Assembly (NCBI GenBank): GCA_948579355.1
Contig: CAPAOV010000007.1
Coordinates: forward strand, 62,001 to 126,000
DNA length: 64,000 nucleotides
Reading direction: 5' to 3'
Source: an uncultured Eubacterium sp.
Lineage (GTDB): Bacteria; Bacillota; Clostridia; Lachnospirales; Lachnospiraceae
This document shows positions 7,430 to 15,448 of the stretch, piece by piece. The translations under genes and the position numbers were made by a program. Positions within the stretch are counted from its first letter, which is position 1. Every line of letters starts with the position of its first letter. The notes beneath the pieces were generated by a model. It searched no databases, was not told the origin of the DNA, and saw nothing but the letters and a program-made list of their open reading frames with translations.

Positions 7430-10051
7430 TTAGCGCGGAACCTCTACCATCTTGTAGCATTCAATCTGGTCCGCTTCCTGAATATCGCTAAATCCATCAA
7501 ATACCAATCCGCACTCATAACCGGCTGCCACTTCTTTCACATCGTCCTTAAAACGTTTCAAGCTGGCAAGGTCACCCTCAAATAACTGCTCCCCATCACG
7601 GGAAATGCGCACGCGGCATCCTCGCTCAATCTTTCCGTCCAGCACATAGGAACCGGCGATTGTACCAACTCCCGACGCCTTAAAGGTCTGGCGTACTTCC
7701 GCATGGGCAATGACCTTTTCCTCGTAGATTGGCTCAAGCATACCTTTCATGGCAGCTTCAATATCCTCAATGGCATCATAGATGACACGGTATAAACGCA
7801 CATCCACATTTTCACGGTCTGCCGTATCTTTTGCCATATTGTCAACACGAATATTAAAGCCAATAATAATCGCATTGGAAGCGCTTGCCAAACTGACATC
7901 TGATTCGTTGATGGCGCCGACGCCGCCATGAATGATGCGAACGGCTACTTCCTCGTTACTCAATTTTACAAGACTCTGTTTTACTGCCTCTACAGACCCC
8001 TGTACATCCGCTTTAATAATCAAGTTCAAATCTTTTACATTACCTGCCTGAATCTGACTAAACAATCCGTCAAGAGACAGCTTCTTCGCCTTTGTCTCCT
8101 CTAATAATTTATCCTTACCCTGGTCAATATATGCCTGCGCAATTTGTTTGGCATCTTTATCGTTCTCGGTTGCCAGGAAAACTTCTCCGGCGCTTGGCAC
8201 GCCGTTCAAACCTAAAATTTCTACTGGTGTTGAAGGCTTCGCCTGTTTCAGACGCTCGCCGTTATGGTCTAGCATGGCGCGCACTTTACCAAATGCCGTT
8301 CCCACCGCAATATGGTCGCCGACATTCAATGTACCTTTCTGTACAAGGACAGATGCGACCGGCCCGCGGCCCTTATCCAACCGCGCCTCAATTACTATAC
8401 CGCGCGCACGGCGTTTCGGATTAGCTTTCAATTCCAACACTTCCGAAATCAATACAATCATTTCCAGAAGATTCGGGATTCCCTCTCTGGTATGTGCAGA
8501 TACCGGACAAAATACCGTAGAACCGCCCCATTCTTCCGGAATTAATTCATATTCGGAAAGCTCCTGCTTAACGCGTTCAATGTTTGCTCCCTCTTTATCT
8601 ATTTTATTGACCGCCACGATAATTTCCACTCCGGCAGCTTTGGCATGGTTAATCGCCTCTACCGTCTGCGGCATGACGCCGTCGTCTGCGGCTACTACGA
8701 GAATGGCAATATCCGTGGACTGTGCTCCACGCATACGCATGGAAGTAAACGCCTCATGTCCCGGCGTATCCAGAAATGTAATCTTTTCCCCTTTCACACG
8801 GACGACATAAGCACCGATATGCTGGGTAATACCACCGGCCTCATGCTCCGATACATCCGTCTGCCGGATGGCATCCAAAAGAGAAGTCTTTCCGTGGTCT
8901 ACGTGTCCCATAACGCAGACAACCGGCGGACGTTTTGCCAATTTACTCTCGTCTTCCTCGTCTTCTTTGAGAAGCTCGGCAACCATATCGATTTTTTCTT
9001 CCTTTTCACAGAGAATATCGAAACTGAGTGCGATTTCTTCTGCCTCTTCGTATGTGATATCCTGATTGAGGGATACCATCTGCCCCTGTAAGAAAAGTTT
9101 TTTTACGAGCGCCGCTGCCGGCATCTTCATCTTATCTGCCAGCTCACGAATTGTCAGTGATTCCGGAATCGTAATTTGCTTAATATCGTCTTCCGGCTCC
9201 TGTTTTACCGGTTCCGGCTTAATAAAGGCGCCTTTCCGGTTCGGGTCTTTGCGCGAACGAATCCGGTTCATCTCTTCTTTTGTACTCTTCCGGTATCCGC
9301 CCGCCTTATTATTTTTGTCATCCTTTTTACGATTTCTCTGACGGGAATTTTTCTGCTCCTGTTTAATTCCGTCAAATCCGCTCTGGGCTTTCTCAAACCG
9401 CTCGAAAACCCGCTCGCCGCCCTGAGCGCCGCGATTGTTGCCGCGGCGTTCGTTCTGCCGGTTGCCACGGTTGTCTGTGCGGTTGTTTCTATCGCCGCCG
9501 CGATTATTATTTCCGTGCTCCCTGCGTCTCTCATTGCCGCGCTGGTTATTGCCACGGTTTCCCCCGCGCTCGTTGTTACGTTTTTCCCCTGCGGGACGTT
9601 CTTTTTTCTTAAACTGATTTTGATTCACCGGCTTTTTCTCTTCCGGCTTCTCTGCCCTTTTCTCTGTCACGTTCTTTTCTGCGGCTGCCTTTACCGGCGG
9701 CTTCTTCTCCTCTTCCTGCTTCGGAAGCGGTTTTTTCTCCTCTTCTCTCTCTGGAAGCGGTTTCTTTTCGTCCTCTTTTTTCTCCTCCGGCTTCATTTCT
9801 TCCTCTTTCTTCTCTTCCGGCTTCTTTCCGACAGCAAGTTCTTCCGTCTTTTCCGGGGCTTCTGCTTTCTCTTGCTTTTTCTTCATAAAATACTTCATAA
9901 GAAAAGCAATCGCATCATCCTCTATATTGCTATTCGGACCTTTTACCTCAAATCCGTTTTCATTAAGAAGCTTAACCAAATCACCACTTTTTATGCTTTT
10001 ATCCTGTTGCTGTATACTTCGGGCAATTTCAAATATTTTCATCTTCGCCAT
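7430..10051 (-). CDS. infB: Translation initiation factor IF-2
   Basis: GTPase that brings fMet-tRNA to the 30S subunit. 873 residues. The IF2 N-terminal module (KIFEIARSIQ) is followed by a long charged low-complexity stretch (about 60-280) of Lys/Glu-Pro repeats then Asn/Arg/Gly-rich sequence. A second IF2-N helix domain lies near 295-345. The G domain starts near 378 with GHVDHGKTS, then DTPGHEAF and NKID. The C-terminal beta-barrel and fMet-tRNA-binding domains are complete. GGAGG lies 9 bases before ATG at 10051. The start overlaps ylxQ by 23 bp. The linker is strongly A/G-biased, which creates long antisense shadows. Confidence 0.97.
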   Translation of the reverse strand: MAKMKIFEIARSIQQQDKSIKSGDLVKLLNENGFEVKGPNSNIEDDAIAFLMKYFMKKKQEKAEAPEKTEELAVGKKPEEKKEEEMKPEEKKEDEKKPLPEREEEKKPLPKQEEEKKPPVKAAAEKNVTEKRAEKPEEKKPVNQNQFKKKERPAGEKRNNERGGNRGNNQRGNERRREHGNNNRGGDRNNRTDNRGNRQNERRGNNRGAQGGERVFERFEKAQSGFDGIKQEQKNSRQRNRKKDDKNNKAGGYRKSTKEEMNRIRSRKDPNRKGAFIKPEPVKQEPEDDIKQITIPESLTIRELADKMKMPAAALVKKLFLQGQMVSLNQDITYEEAEEIALSFDILCEKEEKIDMVAELLKEDEEDESKLAKRPPVVCVMGHVDHGKTSLLDAIRQTDVSEHEAGGITQHIGAYVVRVKGEKITFLDTPGHEAFTSMRMRGAQSTDIAILVVAADDGVMPQTVEAINHAKAAGVEIIVAVNKIDKEGANIERVKQELSEYELIPEEWGGSTVFCPVSAHTREGIPNLLEMIVLISEVLELKANPKRRARGIVIEARLDKGRGPVASVLVQKGTLNVGDHIAVGTAFGKVRAMLDHNGERLKQAKPSTPVEILGLNGVPSAGEVFLATENDKDAKQIAQAYIDQGKDKLLEETKAKKLSLDGLFSQIQAGNVKDLNLIIKADVQGSVEAVKQSLVKLSNEEVAVRIIHGGVGAINESDVSLASASNAIIIGFNIRVDNMAKDTADRENVDVRLYRVIYDAIEDIEAAMKGMLEPIYEEKVIAHAEVRQTFKASGVGTIAGSYVLDGKIERGCRVRISRDGEQLFEGDLASLKRFKDDVKEVAAGYECGLVFDGFSDIQEADQIECYKMVEVPR

Positions 10052-10370
10052 GCTCTGTTACCTCCAAATTTAATTTCTTGCCAAGGGATTTTGCGAACCC
10101 CGTATCCGTTACTGCCAGAGAAGCGCGAAACTGCTTCCCTATGGCGCTGCCTAACATCTCCTTATCTCCAAATTCCACATAGGGAATACGGTAATAACGA
10201 CAGGAATCGGAAAATTTCTTTTTTGTGTTGTCAGAGGCGTCTTCCGCCACTATGACCAGTCGGGCCGAATGGCTCCGAATCGCCTTTTCCGTCAGAAATT
10301 CGCCGCTTACAACATCCCCGGCTTTCATTGCCAATCCCAATGTTCCCAAAACTTTTTTACTCTGTATCAT
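10029..10370 (-). CDS. ylxQ: L7Ae/L30e-family RNA-binding protein YlxQ
   Basis: 113 residues with an L7Ae/L30e-type fold: KVLGTLGLAMKAGDVVSGE at the N terminus and LVIVAEDASDNTKKK in the middle. YlxQ proteins sit between ylxR and infB in most Firmicutes and are thought to bind structured RNA such as kink-turns; the exact role is not settled. It overlaps ylxR by 14 bp and infB by 23 bp. Confidence 0.88.
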   Translation of the reverse strand: MIQSKKVLGTLGLAMKAGDVVSGEFLTEKAIRSHSARLVIVAEDASDNTKKKFSDSCRYYRIPYVEFGDKEMLGSAIGKQFRASLAVTDTGFAKSLGKKLNLEVTEHGEDENI

Positions 10371-10629
10371 TCTCTAATTGCCTTTCTAATGCTTCGTAGG
10401 TTTCCTGCGGCACATTGATTTTAAACGAACGACTAAGCGCATTACTTTTTCTGGCTTTTTTCAAACACTCCTCACTATCACAAAGATATGCTCCTCTTCC
10501 ATTTTTTCGGCCCGTCCTGTCAAGAAGAATTTCTCCCTCCGGTGTTTTTACGACACGAACAAGCTCATTCTTATCTTTGCTCTCATGACATCCGATACAC
10601 TGCCGCTGCGGTTTTCTGCGCTTTTGCAT
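10357..10629 (-). CDS. ylxR: YlxR/RnpM family protein
   Basis: 90 residues from the start MQKRRKPQRQCIGCHESKD. The CIGC motif and the GRGAYLCDSEECLKKA motif define the YlxR family, reported to bind RNase P RNA (RnpM). GGAGG lies 6 bases before the ATG at 10629, so this start is preferred over the in-frame one at 10647. It sits between nusA and ylxQ as expected. Confidence 0.92.
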   Translation of the reverse strand: MQKRRKPQRQCIGCHESKDKNELVRVVKTPEGEILLDRTGRKNGRGAYLCDSEECLKKARKSNALSRSFKINVPQETYEALERQLENDTE

Positions 10630-10658
10630 ATCATTCCTCCTAACCACTGGCCCAATTT

Positions 10659-11738
10659 TTATGCGAGGCTCTGTGTTTCGCTCTTAATATCTATTTTATA
10701 TCCTGTGAGCCGGGCTGCCAAACACGCATTCTGGCCCTCCTTACCAATCGCCAGCGACAACTGGTAATCAGGAACAACGACCTGTGCGCTCTTTTCTGTC
10801 GGGTCGTCATTTACGGTTACTGAAATTACCTTTGACGGACTGAGCGCATGTTCAATAAATACAGCCGGGTCCTCACTCCACTCCACAATATCAATTTTTT
10901 CTCCATACAATTCCTCGACTACCGCATTCACTCTGGCGCCGTTTACACCGACACAGGCGCCGACGGCGTCGACATCCGGATTGTTACTGTATACGGCAAT
11001 CTTTGAGCGCGAACCTGCTTCACGGGATACGTTCTTAATCTCAACAACACCGCTTTGTATCTCTGCCACTTCCGCCTCAAACAGACGCTTCACCAACTCC
11101 GGATGAGTACGTGAAATAATGATTCTCGGCCCTCTTGGGGTATCTTTTACTTCGGTTACATAGAGTTTAATTCTCTCATGCGCCGAGAAGTCTTCCCCCT
11201 TCACCTGCTCCTGCGGCGTCAATATCGCATCAATCTTACCTATGTTAATATTGTAGTTACCATTGCTGTAGCGCTGTACCATACCTGTAACAATATCGTG
11301 CTCTTTCGTATAGTACTGGTCGTACAATACCTTTCTCTCTTCCTCGCGGATTTTCTGCACAACAACCTGTTTCGCTTTCTGCGCGGCTATACGCCCGAAG
11401 TTTTTTGGCGTAACCTCCAGACTTACCATCTCGCCGAGAGCTTTTCCCGGGAATTTTACTTCTGCCTCCGACAAAGAAATCTGAAGCATTCCGTCTTCTA
11501 CCTCTTCCACGACTACTTTGTCCTGATATACATGAAATTCCCCTGTCTCACGGTCCAAATTGACGCGAATGTTATCTGCCTTTCCATACTCATTTTTGCA
11601 AGCCGCCACAAGCGAATTCTCAATTGCCTCCAACAGGATTTCCTTACTAATATCCTTTTCTTTCTCAATGGCATTCAATGCCTCAATCAATTCCGGATTC
11701 CCTTTCTGTGCTGCTGTCTTTTTCATTTTTCCAATCAT
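10659..11738 (-). CDS. nusA: Transcription termination/antitermination protein NusA
   Basis: 359 residues, the short Firmicutes form without C-terminal acidic repeats. The N-terminal RNA-polymerase-binding domain (about 1-125, ALNAIEKEKDISKEILLEAI) is followed by S1 (about 130-200), KH1 and KH2 (ending near 350, LAIGKEGQNACLAARLTGYK). It modulates pausing and intrinsic termination. The start is unsure: GGAGG directly abuts the ATG at 11738 and lies 12 bases before the in-frame ATG at 11726, so the latter may be used. The operon leader holds a strong hairpin on which NusA could act (inference). Confidence 0.96.
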   Translation of the reverse strand: MIGKMKKTAAQKGNPELIEALNAIEKEKDISKEILLEAIENSLVAACKNEYGKADNIRVNLDRETGEFHVYQDKVVVEEVEDGMLQISLSEAEVKFPGKALGEMVSLEVTPKNFGRIAAQKAKQVVVQKIREEERKVLYDQYYTKEHDIVTGMVQRYSNGNYNINIGKIDAILTPQEQVKGEDFSAHERIKLYVTEVKDTPRGPRIIISRTHPELVKRLFEAEVAEIQSGVVEIKNVSREAGSRSKIAVYSNNPDVDAVGACVGVNGARVNAVVEELYGEKIDIVEWSEDPAVFIEHALSPSKVISVTVNDDPTEKSAQVVVPDYQLSLAIGKEGQNACLAARLTGYKIDIKSETQSLA

Positions 11739-11777
11739 CCTCCTATTCTATTGTATTTTATATTATCTATATTGAGA

Positions 11778-12272
11778 TTAAAAGGTTACATATTGGCGGA
11801 TGAGCGCAATATCTTTCACCTGAACTCTCATTTCCCTGTCTTCAAAACCAATGGTTACTTCCGCCGACTCCTCGTCATAACCTTTGAGAACGCCGATAAA
11901 TTCCTTATCTGAATATTTTTTCCCCTTTTCTTCCCATGTCACGGGAGAAAATAATTTCATCTCAACATCCTTACCAAGATTTCTCTGAAAATCTTTTGGT
12001 TTCCGGAACGGCCGCAAAAGCCCCGGCGAACTAACTTCCAAAATGTACGATTCTTCAATAAAATCATTTTCATCCAGTAAATCGCTCAGTTCGTGATTGA
12101 CAACGGTTAAATCGTCAATAGTAATGCCCCCCGGTTTGTCAATATAGGCTCGCAAATGCCAGCTCCCTGCTTCTTTGACAAATTCGACATCCACCAGCTC
12201 ATATTGGTATTTTTCTAAAACCGGTAATATAAGCTGCTCTGTCTTCTTCTCATACTCCTGATGTTTGCTCAA
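11778..12272 (-). CDS. rimP: Ribosome maturation factor RimP
   Basis: 164 residues, first gene of the operon; needed for 30S assembly. Family motifs are YELVDVEFVKEAGSWHLRAYID (at about 25-46, read in two parts) and EVSSPGLLRPF near 80. The start is TTG at 12272, with AGAGG 7 bases upstream; no ATG fits better. The gene lies about 80 nt downstream of a clear promoter, with a hairpin in between. Confidence 0.94.
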   Translation of the reverse strand: MSKHQEYEKKTEQLILPVLEKYQYELVDVEFVKEAGSWHLRAYIDKPGGITIDDLTVVNHELSDLLDENDFIEESYILEVSSPGLLRPFRKPKDFQRNLGKDVEMKLFSPVTWEEKGKKYSDKEFIGVLKGYDEESAEVTIGFEDREMRVQVKDIALIRQYVTF

Positions 12273-12309
12273 ATAAAAACCTCTTTTCTTTTCCTTTCAC
12301 ACGAAAAGA

Positions 12310-12333
12310 ATGAGTGGACTCGCGTCCACTCAT
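12310..12333 (-). terminator. Strong hairpin in the rimP-nusA leader
   Basis: ATGAGTGGAC and GTCCACTCAT form a perfect 10-bp stem with a 4-base loop. On the minus strand it is followed by TCTTTTC, a weak U tract. It lies between the promoter at 12360-12388 and rimP, about 20 nt after the predicted transcription start. It could also end xylanase transcripts. Whether it is a real terminator or an attenuator cannot be told from sequence. Confidence 0.6.
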
Positions 12334-12359
12334 CTTCATTAACAGTATCAATGTATTTT

Positions 12360-12388
12360 ACTATAGCACATATTGCCAATATTTGCAA
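12360..12388 (-). promoter_or_regulatory. Promoter of the rimP-nusA-infB operon
   Basis: On the minus strand TTGCAA (12388-12383) is 17 bases from TATAGT (12365-12360). It is the best promoter match in the xylanase-rimP gap and gives a leader of about 80 nt before the TTG start of rimP. Confidence 0.65.
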
Positions 12389-12428
12389 GCGTTTTTTTAT
12401 AATTTACAAACCCGCCTATTTGTGGCTG

Positions 12429-14093
12429 TTATAAGGTCGGCGCCTGCAAAAATGCATAGAATGATGGCTTTGGCTGAATAATATAATTGTACCGATTCGT
12501 TTCCGGATTTTTCACTCTCTTTTTCTCGAAAAGAAGCGGCTTACAACTGTTTCTCCACGAAACGCTATCATATAATCCCCAAACTGTTATGCCCGTAATA
12601 CCTTTTGGATTCACTGACTTATCACGGTTCTTCTGTGCGTCTACAATCACTTTCATCAAGTCTCTCGTATAGGCAGCCTGATCTTCATTTGTCTCTTTCT
12701 CCGGCTTGTACATAAACGTCGGTTCTCTGCCGTCCGTTTCGTCCGTGTCAAAATTAATGGTAATGTCAAGCTCTGTAATCTGCACTTCCAGACCCGTCTT
12801 TAAAAATGCCTCCAACGCCGTCTTATACTGCTCTATCGTCGGTCTCTTTATGTCCACATGACTCTGCATTCCGATTCCGCCGCAGATTTTATTTTTCTCA
12901 TCACGGTTAATAAAGTTCACGAGTGCAATTTCGTCTTCCACACTGAAATAGGTGTCATAGTCGTTGTAGAATAACGTTACTTTATCCTGCACTCCCGCCT
13001 TTGTCAATTCGTCATAAGCGAAGCGGAACGCATCTTTTACATAGCTTGGCTCAAGTCCCATATCGCCGTATACATCGACCCATGTAGCAGCCGCCGGCGC
13101 ATTGCTGCGGTGAACATATTCATTGACAACGTCCCAGCAATATACAAGGCTGCCGGCCTCACCGGTCAGCTCTTTCTCCATGGCGCAGACCTGACTGACT
13201 ACCGTTCTCACAAAAAATTCCAGACGGGCGTTCATCGTCGCTTTATCTACTAATTTGCCCTCGTTTGCATATCCCGCCTTGAAAAACCAGGCCGGTGTCT
13301 GCTGATGCCATAAGAGCGTGTGGGCGCGCATGCGGATTCCGTGCTCTTTCGCAGTTACTAACGCACCATGCACACTTTCCAAATTCAAAAGCGGCACCTG
13401 TTCTTCTTTATATCCGTCCAGACAGTACCCCAGTTTCTTTGCTTCCTCTTTGGAAATTAAGGTTGCCATCTGACTGCCGAGCACTGATTCCGGTTTCATC
13501 TCATTTTCCAGTGTAAAGCTGTTATAATGGTTGTCAACCAAATCCATGCAGTCTTTTTCCTGCATCTGCTGTCCATGTTCGCCCCATGGCTGATTATAGG
13601 TAATACAAGTTCCTATATTATCAATCAGACCGGCATATGCTTTTTTCAATGACGGAAGCGCCGGCGTCGGTGTGGCCGTCGGTGCCGGTGTAGCTGTCGG
13701 CGTTGGCGTCGGCGTCGCAGATGGCGTCGGGGAAGTGTTTACGCTCTTTTTCTTTACCGTCACGCTGCATTTTAAAGTTTTCTTTTTCTTCCCTTTTTTG
13801 AGGGTGGCGGTCAACGTTGTCTTGCCGACTTTTTTTGCCGTCAGTTTTACGCCGTATTTACCGCTCTTTTTGAAAGTAACAATTTTCTTTTTCTTTACTT
13901 TCCATGAAACTTTGTATTTTTTGGCATTCTTTACTGTTACTTTCTTCTTTTTCCCTTTCTGAATTGTCACCTTTTTGGTAGACAATTTTGGTTTTTTAGC
14001 GGCCTCTGTCTGTGTTCCTGCACCGATTGGCGCCATTCCCAACACCATAGCAAGAACAAGAATACGGGCTGCAAATGCTTTCCTGTTGTACAT
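12429..14093 (-). CDS. Secreted GH10 endo-1,4-beta-xylanase with basic Ig-like domain
   Basis: 554 residues from ATG 14093, chosen because GAGGAA lies 4 bases before it. A signal peptide (about 1-31) is followed by a very Lys-rich Ig-like (BIG2-like) domain (about 33-110), a Pro/Thr linker (about 113-145) and a GH10 catalytic domain (about 150-550). The acid/base is Glu325 in WDVVNEYVH and the nucleophile is Glu441 in QITELDI. It would cut xylan outside the cell. No sortase motif is seen, so the basic domain may hold it at the cell surface (inference). It stands alone between the rimP operon and a tRNA gene. Confidence 0.92.
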   Translation of the reverse strand: MYNRKAFAARILVLAMVLGMAPIGAGTQTEAAKKPKLSTKKVTIQKGKKKKVTVKNAKKYKVSWKVKKKKIVTFKKSGKYGVKLTAKKVGKTTLTATLKKGKKKKTLKCSVTVKKKSVNTSPTPSATPTPTPTATPAPTATPTPALPSLKKAYAGLIDNIGTCITYNQPWGEHGQQMQEKDCMDLVDNHYNSFTLENEMKPESVLGSQMATLISKEEAKKLGYCLDGYKEEQVPLLNLESVHGALVTAKEHGIRMRAHTLLWHQQTPAWFFKAGYANEGKLVDKATMNARLEFFVRTVVSQVCAMEKELTGEAGSLVYCWDVVNEYVHRSNAPAAATWVDVYGDMGLEPSYVKDAFRFAYDELTKAGVQDKVTLFYNDYDTYFSVEDEIALVNFINRDEKNKICGGIGMQSHVDIKRPTIEQYKTALEAFLKTGLEVQITELDITINFDTDETDGREPTFMYKPEKETNEDQAAYTRDLMKVIVDAQKNRDKSVNPKGITGITVWGLYDSVSWRNSCKPLLFEKKRVKNPETNRYNYIIQPKPSFYAFLQAPTL

Positions 14094-14236
14094 ACGATTC
14101 CTCATTTCCATTTATTTTTTCTAATTTGATGTCAGGGTCAAACATGAGAAAGTAGCGATTTACATAGTAAATCGGCGGATTTCGAATGTTTGAACAATTG
14201 CGGGCGTTGTGAAACAACGAAGCAATTCACATCATT

Positions 14237-14269
14237 TGTTGGGGGCAAAAATACCTTTTGACCCCAACA
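14237..14269. repeat. Imperfect 13-bp inverted repeat (possible mobile or dispersed element end)
   Basis: TGTTGGGG-G-CAAAA pairs with TTTTG-A-CCCCAACA around a 5-base loop. It lies in the 335-bp gap between the xylanase start and the tRNA, about 145 bp upstream of the xylanase gene. The gap also holds a short GATTTACATAGTAAATC palindrome near 14157-14173. Neither has a proper U tract. The gap contains no coding region that I can see. Confidence 0.5.
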
Positions 14270-14386
14270 TCCTAATTTAGTTATAATACATTTTGTATGC
14301 TTCTGTCAATAAATAATAAAAAAACATCCAATCAGCAGGAAACAATATACCTTTTGTCTCCATTCTGTTGAATGCTTCTTCTGTCA

Positions 14387-14406
14387 AACTGCTTCAAATA
14401 GCAGTT
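14387..14406. repeat. Small inverted repeat downstream of tRNA-Glu
   Basis: AACTGCT and AGCAGTT flank a 6-base loop, 22 nt past the tRNA 3' end. There is no U tract, so it is a processing or weak termination signal at best. Confidence 0.3.
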
Positions 14407-14428
14407 CTGTCTCATATTCATAATAAAA

Positions 14429-14500
14429 TAGTCCGTAGGGGAATCGAACCCCTGTTTCTGCCGTGAGAGGGCAGCGTCTTAGCCGCTTGACCAACGGACC
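14429..14500 (-). tRNA. tRNA-Glu (anticodon CTC)
   Basis: The 72-nt minus-strand sequence folds into a full cloverleaf: acceptor GGTCCGT with ACGGACT (G1-U72 pair), D arm GTCA/AGAC, anticodon arm CTGCC-CTCTCAC-GGCAG, and T arm AGGGG-TTCGATT-CCCCT, then discriminator A. The loop gives anticodon CTC, reading GAG. CCA is not encoded. A good promoter lies upstream at 14514-14542. Confidence 0.95.
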
Positions 14501-14513
14501 ATCAACATTTGCT

Positions 14514-14542
14514 ATTGTACTATAGTTTTCTGAATAATGCAA
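14514..14542 (-). promoter_or_regulatory. Promoter of tRNA-Glu
   Basis: On the minus strand TTGCAT (14542-14537), a 17-base spacer and TACAAT (14519-14514) place the transcription start a few bases before the tRNA 5' end at 14500. Confidence 0.65.
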
Positions 14543-14606
14543 GTGTTTTTTTTAAGAATCTACACTGAATTTTTCGCTAATACTTTCTAGCCGGCCAATA
14601 TACGTC

Positions 14607-14726
14607 TCAATAGTGATATCTGCAGGTAAATACTATTAAATTATTTCCCTCTTTGACGATTTTCTTGTCCATCCTCTGCCAAAAAATATAATCATCTCAG
14701 GCATTTTCAGTGAAAGATACATTCAT
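14607..14726 (-). pseudogene. Degraded YoeB-type mRNA interferase toxin
   Basis: Three bases after the antitoxin stop an ATG with its own GGAGG begins a frame that resembles the start of YoeB, FTENA-x-DDYIFWQ, where the usual Trp codon after ENA is a TGA stop. The same frame continues through DKKIVK and then jumps to the conserved YoeB C terminus TCRYHY and a stop. Only 40 codons remain against about 85 in YoeB, so one nonsense change and an internal deletion of roughly 45 codons have removed the toxin. The segment holding the catalytic Glu and Arg is gone. The YoeB identification is from remembered family motifs. Confidence 0.75.
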
Positions 14727-14729
14727 AGA

Positions 14730-14981
14730 CTAATCCTCCACATTAAAACTTACAAGCTTTCCATCTTCTGCTTGTTTAATAGATTCTTTCAGCCACTCAT
14801 AGTTTACTTTACTTTCCCTTATATGAAGATTTTCCATTAGATTATCATACTGTACCTGAGACATAAGCACAACATTCTCATCATTTTTTCTTGTAATTAT
14901 CGCAATATCAGAATCATGTACAACCCTGTCACAAACTTCCTTAAAATTGTTCCTCACATTAGAAAAATTTGTTGCTATCAT
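14730..14981 (-). CDS. Type II antitoxin, Phd/YefM family
   Basis: 83 residues from ATG 14981, with AGGAG 9 bases upstream. The N-terminal DNA-binding part, ATNFSNVRNNFKEVCDRVVH, and the DSDIAIITRKNDENVVLMS segment are typical of YefM/Phd. The acidic C-terminal part would have bound the toxin. YefM antitoxins neutralise YoeB and repress their own promoter. The toxin frame that follows is broken, so this is an orphan antitoxin that may persist as a regulator or as protection against other YoeB toxins (inference). Confidence 0.9.
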   Translation of the reverse strand: MIATNFSNVRNNFKEVCDRVVHDSDIAIITRKNDENVVLMSQVQYDNLMENLHIRESKVNYEWLKESIKQAEDGKLVSFNVED

Positions 14982-15049
14982 ACAATCACACTCCTTTGAA
15001 ATATATTCCATATTAACTACCTATTATAAGTGCAAATTTCTGTCCTTGT

Positions 15050-15084
15050 ATTATACTGTACAATTTTCTGCACGTCAATGTACT
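15050..15084 (-). promoter_or_regulatory. Antitoxin promoter with YefM-type operator core
   Basis: TTGACG (15078-15073), a 17-base spacer and TATAAT (15055-15050) form a near-consensus minus-strand promoter. TGTACA (15057-15062) sits next to the -10 and TGTACT (15079-15084) next to the -35. TGTACA is the known core hexamer of YefM-YoeB operators in E. coli, so autorepression is plausible. Confidence 0.65.
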
Positions 15085-15112
15085 TATACAAAAAAACACG
15101 ACAACACCCCTG

Positions 15113-15141
15113 TTGACAGAACCCGCAAGAATGCCTATACT
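15113..15141 (+). promoter_or_regulatory. Strong promoter for the small membrane protein gene
   Basis: A perfect TTGACA (15113-15118), a 17-base spacer and TATACT (15136-15141) drive the plus strand, divergent from the antitoxin promoter. The 5' UTR would be about 50 nt. Confidence 0.7.
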
Positions 15142-15199
15142 ATACAGGAAAATACCTACAACATGAGAGGCATTCTTTGCCGGAAAGGAAAGATATCCT

Positions 15200-15448
15200 A
15201 TGCAGTCATCCAACGAACGTGAAGTTCACAGCTATTACCGCACCGCTTTTGTGTGTTTTCTCTGTCTCGCCGCCTGCCTGTTCTTTGATATACGCAAATA
15301 CATTCTCGCGGGCCGGATTTTGTTTGACGTAGAATTTTTTGTCTCTCTTCTCCTGTATGTCCTCCTCATCTTTTTGGGCATACGCTCCATCCGCAAGGGA
15401 AAGAGACGTAAGCAGCCGGATGATGACAAGTCGAACCCCCTCACATAA
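15200..15448 (+). CDS. Small two-helix membrane protein, unknown function
   Basis: 82 residues. Two hydrophobic helices are visible (about 14-30 and 43-61), with a basic then acidic C-terminal tail. AAAGGAAA lies about 9 bases before ATG and a near-consensus promoter lies 60 bp upstream, so expression is likely. I do not recognise the family. It is divergent from the antitoxin gene and its last 8 bases overlap the 3' end of polC on the other strand. Confidence 0.6.
   Translation: MQSSNEREVHSYYRTAFVCFLCLAACLFFDIRKYILAGRILFDVEFFVSLLLYVLLIFLGIRSIRKGKRRKQPDDDKSNPLT

Noticed and set aside
9176..10255. 359-codon open frame on the plus strand opposite infB
   Set aside because: It is the antisense of the A/G-rich low-complexity linker of IF-2; the translation is Leu/Phe-rich with no domain, and no ribosome site suits it.
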